A stretch of 64,000 nucleotides of DNA from Flavobacteriales bacterium (GTDB lineage: Bacteria; Bacteroidota; Bacteroidia; Flavobacteriales_D; Sanyastnellaceae). Position numbers and translations under genes: made by a program. The stretch spans positions 1-64,000 of the forward strand of contig CANGTU010000013.1 in the NCBI GenBank assembly GCA_947456965.1, written 5' to 3'. Positions 40,574-49,579 of the stretch are shown piece after piece; within the stretch, counting starts at the first letter, position 1, and the number at the start of each line of letters is the position of its first letter. The notes under the pieces were generated by a model. The model searched no databases, was not told where the DNA came from, and saw nothing but the letters and a program-made list of their open reading frames with translations.

Positions 40574-41023
40574 TCACAGTTCGCGAAATGGGGGAATCCT
40601 GTCCAGCCAGCCCCAGCTATCCGAGGGCCCGTCATAGGTAGCAAAAAAATGCGACAACCCATTGGTGAGCAGGAGGTGACGCACCCCCAGCACAAGGTTG
40701 TAGCGCGCGGCCTGGGCTGCGGTGTCCTTTGAAATCATGACATCTGGTGCCTTGCATTCTACAAGCAGAACGGGCGATCCAGAGGTACCGAATACCACCA
40801 GGTCAGCCCTTCTTGCCATCCCATTGAGGCGGAGCGCATATTCCAGCGCCATTCGTCCCGAAGGGTATCCCAGCTCCTCCACCAGAAATCGAGCGGTGTG
40901 CTGGCGTACCCATTCTTCAGGGGTCAGGGCGACCCACTTGCGCCGAAGGGCGTCCCAGATCTCCTGCTTGTCCTTGTCTCGACGAAGGCGGAATTGATAC
41001 GAGGGAAAATGGAGAGGATGCAC
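40574..41023 (-). CDS. HsdR N-terminal-like nuclease-fold protein
   Basis: A 149-residue protein matching the N-terminal domain of type I restriction subunit R, with a PD-(D/E)xK-like core (ADLVVFGTSGSPVLLVECKAP: D, then ExK). No HsdM, HsdS or helicase part is nearby, so it is a stand-alone protein; such genes are widespread in Bacteroidota near holA. Homologues start near LxFPSYxF, so I choose the GTG at 41023; a TATTTTGC element lies upstream. An in-frame ATG at 41062 is the alternative and would overlap the amn start. Function unknown, probably nucleic acid related. Confidence 0.82.
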   Translation of the reverse strand: MHPLHFPSYQFRLRRDKDKQEIWDALRRKWVALTPEEWVRQHTARFLVEELGYPSGRMALEYALRLNGMARRADLVVFGTSGSPVLLVECKAPDVMISKDTAAQAARYNLVLGVRHLLLTNGLSHFFATYDGPSDSWGWLDRIPPFREL

Positions 41024-41060
41024 GTGGTTTGCCGAATTTAGCCGCAAAATACCCCCGGTC

Positions 41061-41834
41061 ATGGAGACAAAAGAAGAGATTATCAGGAACTGGCTCCCGC
41101 GCTACACCGGAACACCGCTTGAGCAATTCGGTAAGTATATCCTGCTGACCAACTTTGACAATTATGTGCGGCTGTTCTCCGAATGGCATCAGGCCCCTAT
41201 TCTGGGCGAAGGAAAAGCCATGACCACCTGCACGGCGGAAGACATCACGATCATCAACTTCAGCATGGGAAGCGCCAATGCCGCCACCATCATGGACCTG
41301 CTGGGAGCCATCAGTCCGCAGGCGGTGCTTTTCCTCGGCAAGTGCGGAGGTCTGAAAAAAAAGAACGAGATAGGCGACTTTGTGCTTCCCCTGGCGGGCA
41401 TCCGGGGAGAAGGAACCAGCAACGACTACTTTCCTCCCGAAGTTCCCGCCCTGCCAGCCTTTACGCTCCAGCGTGCCATTTCCTCCACCATCCGGGACCA
41501 TGGACTGGACTATTGGACCGGCACCGTTTACACGACCAACCGCAGGGTCTGGGAGCACGATCAGGAGTTTAAGGACTATCTCCGAAAGATCAGGGCCATG
41601 GCCATTGACATGGAAACCGCTACCCTCTTCTCGGTGGGTTTTTTTAATAAGATACCCACGGGGGCTTTGCTTCTGGTCAGTGATCAGCCTATGATTCCGC
41701 AAGGAGTCAAGACCAGTGAAAGTGACAGCAAGGTGACCGGTAACTTTGCAGACAAGCACCTCCGTATTGGCATAGACGCGCTGAAGGAAATCAGGGATGA
41801 AGGTCGCTCGGTACGTCACCTCAAATGGGATTAA
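41061..41834 (+). CDS. amn: AMP nucleosidase
   Basis: Cleaves AMP to adenine and ribose-5-phosphate. The 257-residue short form begins METKEEIIRNWLPRYTGTPLE, as in other Bacteroidota, and has the phosphorylase-fold motifs NFSMGSANAATIMDLL, LGKCGGLK, and IDMETATLFSVG. It is transcribed with holA 6 bp downstream. Confidence 0.93.
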   Translation: METKEEIIRNWLPRYTGTPLEQFGKYILLTNFDNYVRLFSEWHQAPILGEGKAMTTCTAEDITIINFSMGSANAATIMDLLGAISPQAVLFLGKCGGLKKKNEIGDFVLPLAGIRGEGTSNDYFPPEVPALPAFTLQRAISSTIRDHGLDYWTGTVYTTNRRVWEHDQEFKDYLRKIRAMAIDMETATLFSVGFFNKIPTGALLLVSDQPMIPQGVKTSESDSKVTGNFADKHLRIGIDALKEIRDEGRSVRHLKWD

Positions 41835-41840
41835 GACAAC

Positions 41841-42908
41841 ATGGACTATCAGAAGATACTTCGCGACCTTCAGCTGAAGCAGTATAAGCCCATATACTAC
41901 CTCGGAGGAGAAGAGGCCTATTTCATCGATCGGATCACCGACTACATGCAGGAGCACATCCTGACTGACGCCGAACGTGCCTTCGGGCAGCACATTCTGT
42001 ATGGACGAGATGTTACCATGGATGAAGTCGTTTCCATAGCCAAGTCCTTTCCGATGGCGGGCGAGAGGCAGCTCGTGATGGTGAAAGAGTCACAGGACAT
42101 GAAGGAATGGAAGCCACAGGCAGAAGAGCCAGAAGAGAAGCAAACTTCTCCCGGTAAGAAAGAGAAAAAGAAGGTCGATCATATGGCATCCCTTACGGCC
42201 TATCTCAACCAGCCCACGCCGAGCACCATCCTCGTGTTCACTGCCAAGGGAAAGAAGTTGGACAAGCGACTCAAGGTCAGCAAGCTCATCGAGAGTAAAG
42301 GGGTCGTGCTGCAGGCTGACCGTTTGAAAGAGCATCAAATGCCCGCACAGATTGCTGCTATGGCCAGAGAACGCGGGCTGCGCCTGGATGATGCTTCCAC
42401 TACCCTCCTCACCGAGTATCTCGGCAACCATCTGGATAATGTGAGCAATGCTCTGGACAAACTACGTGTGGTCATGCCCGAGGGCGGAACCGTGACCACT
42501 TCGCATATTGAACAATACATAGGAATCTCCAAGGACTATAATATCTGGGAATTGCAGAAGGCTCTGATCAACAAGGACGTCCTGAAGTCCAACCGCATCA
42601 TTGAATACTTTCGGACGAACCCCAAGGAAAATCCCATTCAGAAAGTCCTTCCCACGCTCTTCAGCTTCTTCTCCCGGATAGCCATATATCAGTCATTCAC
42701 GGATAAGGCAGCAGCCCGCTCTGCACTGGGGCTTTATCCCGCTGCCGAGGCCGAGTTCAGGATGGCGGAAAAAGCATTTTCCAAGCGCAAGCTCGAGCTG
42801 GTCATCTCCCATCTCCGCGATGCAGACCGCAGATCCAAAGGCCTCGACAATGTGCTGACCGAAGATCATGACCTCATGAAGGAACTTGTATTCAAGATCC
42901 TACACTGA
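41841..42908 (+). CDS. holA: DNA polymerase III subunit delta
   Basis: The clamp-loader delta subunit, which opens the beta clamp. The 355-residue protein starts MDYQKILRDLQLKQYKPIYYLGGEEAYFIDRI, with the YLxGEE core found in HolA, a Lys-rich insert (about 95-120), and helical domains II and III. It follows amn by 6 bp and is followed by hemE, whose promoter element lies in the 22-bp gap. Confidence 0.92.
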   Translation: MDYQKILRDLQLKQYKPIYYLGGEEAYFIDRITDYMQEHILTDAERAFGQHILYGRDVTMDEVVSIAKSFPMAGERQLVMVKESQDMKEWKPQAEEPEEKQTSPGKKEKKKVDHMASLTAYLNQPTPSTILVFTAKGKKLDKRLKVSKLIESKGVVLQADRLKEHQMPAQIAAMARERGLRLDDASTTLLTEYLGNHLDNVSNALDKLRVVMPEGGTVTTSHIEQYIGISKDYNIWELQKALINKDVLKSNRIIEYFRTNPKENPIQKVLPTLFSFFSRIAIYQSFTDKAAARSALGLYPAAEAEFRMAEKAFSKRKLELVISHLRDADRRSKGLDNVLTEDHDLMKELVFKILH

Positions 42909-42916
42909 GCGCTCGT

Positions 42917-42924
42917 TACATTTG
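42917..42924 (+). promoter_or_regulatory. Putative -7 element (TACATTTG) of hemE
   Basis: Exact TAnnTTTG ending 6 nt before the hemE ATG at 42931, in the short gap after holA. Implies an almost leaderless hemE transcript. Confidence 0.55.
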
Positions 42925-42930
42925 CCGGCC

Positions 42931-43968
42931 ATGGCCCTCCGCAATGATTTACTCCTCCGCGCCGCCCGAGGCGAGCGCACTGAGCGCACCCCTGTATGGG
43001 TGATGCGCCAGGCCGGCCGCGTGTTGCCCGAATACCGGGCGACGAGGGCAAGAGCCGGCAGTTTTCTGAACCTCGTGCGCACTCCTGAACTCGCCTGCGA
43101 GGTTACCCTGCAGCCGGTGGACCTCCTCGGAGTAGATGCTGCCATCATCTTTTCCGATATCCTGGTCATCCCGGAGGCGCTGGGACTTCCTTACACCATG
43201 GACGAAGGCCGCGGGCCGCATTTTGAACACACCATCCGAAACGAGCAGGATCTGCTTCGGCTTAGTGCCAGCGAGATGGAAGGCAAGCTGGAGTATGTTA
43301 CCGAAGCCATCCGGATGACCCGCAGGGCGCTTGATGGACGCGTTCCTCTGATTGGATTTGCCGGTGCGCCCTGGACTATCTTCTGCTATATGACAGAGGG
43401 CAAGGGAAGCAAAGAATTCAGTGTGCCGCGCAGGATGCTGATGGAACAACCGGCGCTGGCACAACGATTGCTTGACATGATCACCACAGCCACCATAGAA
43501 TACCTTCGGGCTCAGGTAAGAGCCGGCGCAGACCTGGTGCAGGTATTCGATTCGTGGGCTGGAGCGTTGAGTTCTGATATGTATAGCCGATTTGCCATAC
43601 CCGCCCTGGATCGCATTGTGCGCTCATTTCCCGATGTTCCGGTGACCCTGTTCAGCAAAGGGGCGTGGTTTGCGCTTGAGGCGCTGAGTGAACTGCCCTG
43701 TCAGGTTATTGGCATTGACTGGCACACAACCCCTGCCTTCGCCCGCAAGGCCGTGGGAGAGAACAAAACCTTGCAGGGTAATCTGGATCCTGCAGTGCTC
43801 TACGGAAGCCCCGAGGAGATCCGCCGACAAACGCGGGAAATGCTCACGGCATTCGGGCCACGACAACATATTGCTAACTTGGGCCACGGTGTTTATCCGG
43901 ATATCCATCCGGATCACCTGCGCTGTTTCATTGATACCGTTCAATCCTACCAACACCATCAACCATGA
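42931..43968 (+). CDS. hemE: Uroporphyrinogen decarboxylase
   Basis: Decarboxylates uroporphyrinogen III to coproporphyrinogen III in haem synthesis. The 345-residue protein has the N-terminal TPVWVMRQAGRVLPEYR motif, FAGAPWTIFCYM and the C-terminal ANLGHGVYPDI. The frame opens at 42886 within holA, but the ATG at 42931 is correct by homology and by its promoter element. It overlaps the OmpA gene by 4 nt. Confidence 0.96.
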   Translation: MALRNDLLLRAARGERTERTPVWVMRQAGRVLPEYRATRARAGSFLNLVRTPELACEVTLQPVDLLGVDAAIIFSDILVIPEALGLPYTMDEGRGPHFEHTIRNEQDLLRLSASEMEGKLEYVTEAIRMTRRALDGRVPLIGFAGAPWTIFCYMTEGKGSKEFSVPRRMLMEQPALAQRLLDMITTATIEYLRAQVRAGADLVQVFDSWAGALSSDMYSRFAIPALDRIVRSFPDVPVTLFSKGAWFALEALSELPCQVIGIDWHTTPAFARKAVGENKTLQGNLDPAVLYGSPEEIRRQTREMLTAFGPRQHIANLGHGVYPDIHPDHLRCFIDTVQSYQHHQP

Positions 43969-45167
43969 TGAAACGTTTTTTCATGCTGTCAGCCCTTGTG
44001 CTGATCACCATTTCCGGAGCGCTTGCCCAGAGCAAGAAGGGCAAGACCGAAACGGAAAAGAAAACTGAACCTGAGTCAGACAACCTCGTCAGCAATGGCG
44101 GCTTTGAAGATTTCGATCTCAAGCCCCTCAAAGGATATGGCCAGCTCGTTGAGCTGTGCACTGGCTGGCTGGCGCCCAATGCTTCCTCTGCTGATCTCTT
44201 CGCCACAGGTGTGAAGGGCACCAAGGCTGCTGCTCCTGCCAATGACTTCGGTGTGCAGGAACCCCTGGCGGGATCTGCATATGCGGGATTCACAGCCTAC
44301 ACGAAAGATCCCAAGAAAACGCGGACCTATATTCAGGGAAAGTTGAAGAGTAAGCTTACCAAGGACCAGCTCTATTGTGTCAAGTTCAATGTGAGCCTGG
44401 CCGACCTCTCCAAGTACGGAGTGAACAACGTAGGCCTTTTCCTCAGTGACCGGAAAGTTCAGAACAACAACAACAACGCGCTCACCTTCGCGCCCCAGAT
44501 TCTGGAGAAGAGCAACAAGCCTCTTCAGATGCTGGATGGGTGGGAGACCATCTGCGCCACTTATATCGCCAAGGGCAATGAGGAGTATTTCATCATCGGC
44601 GGATTCGGGCCAGAGGAGCAAATGAAGACGGTGAAGATCAAGAAGCCCTCTAACGTGACCGGCGTAGTGATGAACAGCGCCTACTACTATATCGACGAGA
44701 TTCAGATTGTACCCGTGGAAGCCAACAGCCAGTGCTCATGCGGGGCAGCCGATGAGCGTCAGGACGATGTCATATACAGCCGCGCCGGTGCCCGTGCGCC
44801 CGGAATGAAGCCCGAGCAGCTCATCAATTCTTCCGGCGTTTACTTCCCATTCCTCTCCGCGGAAATCAACCCAATGTTCTTTACCGAGTTGGATGAAATC
44901 GCTGCCGTGCTGAAGGCCGATCCCACGATCAAGGTAGAGCTCGCCGCACACGTCGAGACAGACGAACTGAATGAGGCCAAGATCAATCCGCGCTACGGAA
45001 ATCTTTCCCAGCGTCGCGCAGAAGCGGTGCGCCAATACTTCATGGATAAGGGAATATCTGAGGTGCGTTTCACCCTGGTAACACGGGACGACAGTGCACC
45101 TGCGAATACCTCGGGTACCGTCATCGGCCGGGCGCAAAACCGCCGGGTGTTGATGAAGAAACTCTGA
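43965..45167 (+). CDS. OmpA-domain outer-membrane protein (degenerate peptidoglycan-binding domain)
   Basis: A 400-residue exported protein: signal peptide (about 1-22, ending ALAQ), Lys/Glu-rich linker, an N-terminal jelly-roll-like domain starting NLVSNGGFEDFD, a CSCG linker, and a C-terminal OmpA-like domain (about 290-400). In that domain the usual TDxxG is lost (HVETDELNEA), but SQRRAEAVRQYF and NRRV remain, so peptidoglycan binding may be weakened. Coupled to hemE by ATGA. A paralogue follows after a terminator. Confidence 0.85.
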   Translation: MMKRFFMLSALVLITISGALAQSKKGKTETEKKTEPESDNLVSNGGFEDFDLKPLKGYGQLVELCTGWLAPNASSADLFATGVKGTKAAAPANDFGVQEPLAGSAYAGFTAYTKDPKKTRTYIQGKLKSKLTKDQLYCVKFNVSLADLSKYGVNNVGLFLSDRKVQNNNNNALTFAPQILEKSNKPLQMLDGWETICATYIAKGNEEYFIIGGFGPEEQMKTVKIKKPSNVTGVVMNSAYYYIDEIQIVPVEANSQCSCGAADERQDDVIYSRAGARAPGMKPEQLINSSGVYFPFLSAEINPMFFTELDEIAAVLKADPTIKVELAAHVETDELNEAKINPRYGNLSQRRAEAVRQYFMDKGISEVRFTLVTRDDSAPANTSGTVIGRAQNRRVLMKKL

Positions 45168-45196
45168 GTCCATTCTGGTATTGCTTTTGAATCAAC

Positions 45197-45228
45197 AAGG
45201 GTCGCTGAATAACGCGACCCTTTTTTCG
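45197..45228 (+). terminator. Rho-independent terminator between OmpA paralogues
   Basis: Stem aagggtcgc (45197-45205) / gcgaccctt (45214-45222), 8-nt loop, then a T-run. Confidence 0.9.
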
Positions 45229-45245
45229 TTACCAGTCTGGAGAAA

Positions 45246-46391
45246 ATGAAGGTTATTCGAACTATGAAGTGGTTTCCGGGAGTATGCCTGGCCTGCCTGC
45301 TCGCTAACACGCTGAGCGCCCAGAACCTCATTCCCAATCCTGGGTTCGAGGAAAAATCCTATTGCCCGACCAACTTCAATGAGCACCAACTGAAGGCTGC
45401 TCCCGGATGGTCGCAAGTGAATGAAGGTACGCCCGACTACTTCAACGCCTGCAGCAAGAAAGTGGGCGTACCGGTCAACATCTTCGGCACTCAGGAAGCC
45501 CATGGCGGTGAAGCATATTGCGGAATGGCCGTGTTCAGTCCCGGACAGCCGAACTACCGCGAATACCTGGTAAGCAAACTCACCCGTGCGCTCAAGCCGG
45601 GAGAAATGGTATGCATCTCCTTCTATGTTTCATCTGCCGATAATTGCAAATATGTGGTGGATGGTCTCGGAGCTGTATTGAGTCAGGACAGGCTCAAGCA
45701 GGACAAGGCTCTCGTTATATCCCGGGAACCCGCAATGCAAAATCCGCGGCTGCACATGCTTGATGAGGATCAGGGTTGGGTGCTGCTGAGTGATGTGTAC
45801 ACCGCCACGGGAGGCGAAGAATACCTGACCATTGGCAATTTCAAATCCGATAATAAACTCAAGGTTATCCGCAGAACCCGTATTGAGAATCCAGACGCCA
45901 ATGGCAAGTGGGCCTACATGTATATCGATGATGTGAGTGTTACTCCCATTGCTGCCAAAAATGAATGCTCCTGCGAAAATGAATACCTCGCGAGCATGGT
46001 GGTGGATCCTCCCCTGGAGTTATATGAGTATGATGAAATCCATCTGGATGCCGTGCTGTTCGATTTCGATCAGGATGTGCTCACTCCGGAGGCCCAACGG
46101 CAACTGGACGAGATCTACTCTCTGATGAGGAAGAACAGATCGATGTACATGGAGATTGATGGCCACACGGATGCGGTCGGCAGCGACACGTACAATGTGG
46201 GCTTGTCTGAACGCCGGGCCAACCGGGTCATTGACTATCTCGTAGGGAAAGGCATCGACCGGGAACGCTTTGCCAAATCAACCTTTGGCAGCGCCAAGCC
46301 CGTGGCTCCCAACAGCACTGACGAAGGCCGGGCGCTCAACAGGCGTGTCGAATTTCACATCCGCCAAAAGCGCTTTGAACTTGTTCAATAA
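45246..46391 (+). CDS. OmpA-domain outer-membrane protein (intact)
   Basis: A 381-residue paralogue of the preceding gene: signal peptide (ending LSAQ), N-terminal NLIPNPGFEEKSYC domain, a CSCENE linker, and a canonical OmpA C-terminal domain (about 265-375) with FDFDQDVLTPEAQ, DGHTDAVGSD, LSERRANRVIDYL and NRRVEF. It should anchor the outer membrane to peptidoglycan. An ATG at 45264 is an alternative start. Its stop is immediately followed by the convergent obgE stop. Confidence 0.92.
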   Translation: MKVIRTMKWFPGVCLACLLANTLSAQNLIPNPGFEEKSYCPTNFNEHQLKAAPGWSQVNEGTPDYFNACSKKVGVPVNIFGTQEAHGGEAYCGMAVFSPGQPNYREYLVSKLTRALKPGEMVCISFYVSSADNCKYVVDGLGAVLSQDRLKQDKALVISREPAMQNPRLHMLDEDQGWVLLSDVYTATGGEEYLTIGNFKSDNKLKVIRRTRIENPDANGKWAYMYIDDVSVTPIAAKNECSCENEYLASMVVDPPLELYEYDEIHLDAVLFDFDQDVLTPEAQRQLDEIYSLMRKNRSMYMEIDGHTDAVGSDTYNVGLSERRANRVIDYLVGKGIDRERFAKSTFGSAKPVAPNSTDEGRALNRRVEFHIRQKRFELVQ

Positions 46392-47384
46392 TTATGCATT
46401 GATGCTGGACCAGATCATGTCTTTCAGGACGTCCAGATGAAGTCCGGTAACTGCGGAGATAAACACGGCAGGCAGCCCGTCAGGCAAATCGGACTTCATC
46501 TGCTCCATCATGGTCGCATCCAGCATATCGCATTTCGTGATAGCCAGCAGACGGCTCTTGTCGAGCAGCTCTGGATTGTACTTCTCCAGCTCCCTCAGCA
46601 GGATTCCATATTCGTCCCGGATACTCCGGGAATCACACGGAACCATGAATAACAGGGTAGAGTTGCGCTCGATGTGCCGAAGGAAGCGATGTCCTAGTCC
46701 ACGGCCTTCCGCTGCGCCTTCAATAATTCCTGGAATATCAGCCATGACAAATGACCTGCCTTCCCGGTAGCGCACCATACCCAGATTGGGCGTTAGGGTG
46801 GTAAAGGGATAGTCCGCAATCTCCGGCTTTGCCGCACTTAGCGCACTCAGTAAAGTTGATTTGCCTGCATTGGGAAAGCCAACGAGACCCACATCAGCGA
46901 GGATTTTAAGTTCAAGGATTTTCCATTCATCCCTTCCCGGCTCACCCGGCTGTGCGTAGGTAGGAGCCTGGTTGGTGGATGTTTTGAAGTGATTGTTACC
47001 CAGTCCGCCTCTGCCACCCGATACCAGAATGAACTCCTGACCGTCGGTTGTGATTTCGCACGCTATCTCACCTGATTCAGCGTCCCGCGCGATAGTTCCG
47101 AGCGGCACTTCAAGAATTTCATCCTTTCCCTGGGCACCGGTTTTGAGGGCCCCGGTACCTGATTCGCCGGGGTCAGCAATCACGTGTTTGCGGTACTTGA
47201 GGTGGAGCAGCGTCCAGAGTTGGGCATTTCCCCGGAGGATGATATGCCCTCCGCGACCGCCATCACCACCGTCAGGCCCGCCCCGTGGGACGAACTTCTC
47301 CCGACGGAAATGAGCTGAACCGGCCCCTCCTTTGCCGGAGCGACAGCAAATCTTGACATAGTCTACAAAGTTTCCGGATGCCAT
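46392..47384 (-). CDS. obgE: GTPase Obg
   Basis: Ribosome-associated GTPase. The 330-residue protein has the Gly-rich Obg fold (about 1-158, [12 protein letters not shown]) and a G domain with G1 [11 protein letters not shown] and G3 [16 protein letters not shown]. It lacks the C-terminal OCT domain, as in other short Obg proteins. It is 23 bp after adk, forming an adk-obgE unit. Confidence 0.96.
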   Translation of the reverse strand: MASGNFVDYVKICCRSGKGGAGSAHFRREKFVPRGGPDGGDGGRGGHIILRGNAQLWTLLHLKYRKHVIADPGESGTGALKTGAQGKDEILEVPLGTIARDAESGEIACEITTDGQEFILVSGGRGGLGNNHFKTSTNQAPTYAQPGEPGRDEWKILELKILADVGLVGFPNAGKSTLLSALSAAKPEIADYPFTTLTPNLGMVRYREGRSFVMADIPGIIEGAAEGRGLGHRFLRHIERNSTLLFMVPCDSRSIRDEYGILLRELEKYNPELLDKSRLLAITKCDMLDATMMEQMKSDLPDGLPAVFISAVTGLHLDVLKDMIWSSINA

Positions 47385-47407
47385 TCTATTGTGTCTACCC
47401 TCGCCCG

Positions 47408-47989
47408 TCAGACCGTCTTCACCTGATCAATCACCGTACAGAGACGCTTGAAGATTTCCTCCACTTCCCCGATGCCATCGACACCCTTGTACTTCCCCGC
47501 GGCACGGTAGAAATCCGCCACCGGAGCCGTATCCCGGTGGTAGACCGCGATCCGGTTTTGAACCACTTCGGGTCTAGCATCGTCAGGTCTGCCGGACGAT
47601 TCGGCCCTGCGCACGATTCGCCTGCGGAGCTCGTCGTCATGAGCCTCCAGTGCAACCATGCAAGATATGGATGACCCCATTCCTGCCAGACACGCATCGA
47701 GGGCAATCGCCTGAGCAGAAGTGCGCGGAAAACCGTCGAAGATGAATCCCCGGGCGGTGGGATATCTTTTTACTTCCGATTCCAGGAGGCGGATGGTCAG
47801 CTCATCCGGAACGAGATCTCCCTTGTCCGTGTAGCCTTTGGCTTCGAGACCGAGTGGTGTCTTCTCCCGGATATGTTGCCGAAAGATATCCCCTGTACTC
47901 AGGTGGACAAGACCATACCGTTCTGCGAGTTTGGCGCTTTGGGTGCCTTTGCCGGCACCCGGCGGGCCGAAGAGGACAATATTCAGCAT
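47408..47989 (-). CDS. adk: Adenylate kinase
   Basis: Interconverts AMP, ADP and ATP. The 193-residue short form has Walker [11 protein letters not shown] (about 8-17), the AMP-binding STGDIFR, and FDGFPRT; the LID domain is short, without zinc-binding cysteines. First gene of the adk-obgE unit. A TATTTTCG element is about 33 nt before the ATG. Confidence 0.97.
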   Translation of the reverse strand: MLNIVLFGPPGAGKGTQSAKLAERYGLVHLSTGDIFRQHIREKTPLGLEAKGYTDKGDLVPDELTIRLLESEVKRYPTARGFIFDGFPRTSAQAIALDACLAGMGSSISCMVALEAHDDELRRRIVRRAESSGRPDDARPEVVQNRIAVYHRDTAPVADFYRAAGKYKGVDGIGEVEEIFKRLCTVIDQVKTV

Positions 47990-48105
47990 GATTCCTGGGC
48001 AGGTTAAACAGTTAGGGGGGCGAAAATACGGATAAGAGCAGTGATCCGCTGCAGGACGGTGCGGGGCCGTAGTGTGGATTATCTTCGTGCCCCAAACAGA
48101 CAGAC

Positions 48106-49494
48106 ATGAATTTTGACTTGATTGTACTGGGCAGCGGCCCTGGTGGCTATGTAGCCGCTATTCGCGCCAGCCAGCTTGGATTGAAAACCGCCATCATTGA
48201 ACGCGAAGCGCTGGGAGGCATCTGCCTGAACTGGGGCTGCATTCCCACCAAGGCCCTTCTTAAAAGCGCTTCGGTGTTTCAATACATCCAGCACGCCAGT
48301 GATTTTGGTATTGAAGTTTCTTCGCCCCGCGCTGACTTTGGTGCGGTCGTAAAGCGCAGCCGGAACGTCGCTGATGGCATGAGCAAGGGCGTCCAGTTCC
48401 TGATGAAGAAAAATAAAATTGAAGTGATTATGGGTTCGGGCAAGCTCCTCCCGGGCAAGAAGGTCGAAGTTACGGGTGCTGATGGCAAGAAATCGGAGTA
48501 CAGCGCCAATCACATCATCGTAGCCACGGGCGGACGATCGCGGGTTTTGCCCAATCTGCCACAGGATGGGAAGAAGATAATCGGTTACCGGGAGGCGATG
48601 ACATTGCCTTCCAAGCCCGCGCGTATGGTGATTGTGGGCTCCGGTGCCATCGGAGTCGAATTCGCCTATTTCTATCAGAGTATGGGCACGCAGGTGACCA
48701 TCGTGGAGTATATGCCCCAAATCGTGCCCGTTGAGGACGAGGAGGTGTCCAAGGCCCTGGCTAAATCGTTCAAGTCCATGGGTATAGAAATCATGAACAG
48801 TGCCGAGGTAACGGGCGTGGACACCACCGGGAAAGGGTGTAAAGTCACGGTCAAGGATGCCTCTGGTGAAAAGACCATCGATTGTGACGTGGTCCTTTCA
48901 GCCGTGGGCGTGGTATCCAATATCGAGGGCATCGGACTGGAGGATGTCGGAATCGTGACGGATAAGGGCAAGGTCGTCACGGACAAGTACTACCAGACCA
49001 ATATCCCCGGCTATTATGCCATCGGAGACTGCACTGCCGGGCAGGCCCTTGCCCACGTAGCCAGCGCGGAGGGCATTATCTGTGTGGAGAAAATCGCCGG
49101 GCATCACCCCCAGCCGCTGGATTACGGTAACATACCTGGCTGTACCTATTGCACTCCGGAGATTGCCAGTGTGGGCTACACCGAGAAGGCTGCCCGGGAA
49201 GCGGGATACGAGATCAAGGTGGGCAAATTTCCGTTCAGTGCCTCGGGCAAAGCCAGCGCTTCCGGACACAAGGAGGGCTTCGTGAAGCTCATCTTTGACG
49301 CCAGATATGGAGAACTGCTGGGAGCACACATGATTGGATCCAACGTCACCGAAATGGTTGCCGAGGCCGTTGCGCTGCGCAAGCTGGAGACCACAGGCGA
49401 GGAGTTGATTAAAACGGTGCACCCCCACCCTACCATGAGCGAGGCGATTATGGAGGCAGCGGCGGCAGCTTACGGTGAAGTCATTCACCTTTAA
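48106..49494 (+). CDS. lpdA: Dihydrolipoyl dehydrogenase
   Basis: The E3 flavoprotein of 2-oxoacid dehydrogenase complexes. The 462-residue protein has the FAD motif GSGPGGY (about 8-14), redox disulfide GGICLNWGCIPTKAL, the NAD motif GSGAIGVEF, and the C-terminal dimer motif HPHPTMSEA (catalytic His). A TATCTTCG element lies 18 nt before the ATG. No E1/E2 genes adjoin it. Confidence 0.97.
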   Translation: MNFDLIVLGSGPGGYVAAIRASQLGLKTAIIEREALGGICLNWGCIPTKALLKSASVFQYIQHASDFGIEVSSPRADFGAVVKRSRNVADGMSKGVQFLMKKNKIEVIMGSGKLLPGKKVEVTGADGKKSEYSANHIIVATGGRSRVLPNLPQDGKKIIGYREAMTLPSKPARMVIVGSGAIGVEFAYFYQSMGTQVTIVEYMPQIVPVEDEEVSKALAKSFKSMGIEIMNSAEVTGVDTTGKGCKVTVKDASGEKTIDCDVVLSAVGVVSNIEGIGLEDVGIVTDKGKVVTDKYYQTNIPGYYAIGDCTAGQALAHVASAEGIICVEKIAGHHPQPLDYGNIPGCTYCTPEIASVGYTEKAAREAGYEIKVGKFPFSASGKASASGHKEGFVKLIFDARYGELLGAHMIGSNVTEMVAEAVALRKLETTGEELIKTVHPHPTMSEAIMEAAAAAYGEVIHL

Positions 49495-49514
49495 GCATCT
49501 GCGGCCAGTGCCCC

Positions 49515-49522
49515 TATATTTG
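49515..49522 (+). promoter_or_regulatory. Putative -7 element (TATATTTG)
   Basis: Exact TAnnTTTG, 57 nt before the ATG of the P-domain gene. No TTG at the proper upstream spacing. Confidence 0.5.
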
Positions 49523-49579
49523 CCCGCTGGAGACAACCCAACGCGCATTTTTACGACTTATAGTTAAGTAATCCCAAGC

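Noticed and set aside
40574-41062. Remnant of a type I restriction system
   Set aside because: Only the HsdR N-terminal domain is present, in a neighbourhood (near amn/holA) where such stand-alone proteins are usual in Bacteroidota; no decay is seen.
40917-41993. 358-codon ORF on the minus strand
   Set aside because: Antisense to amn; no family likeness.
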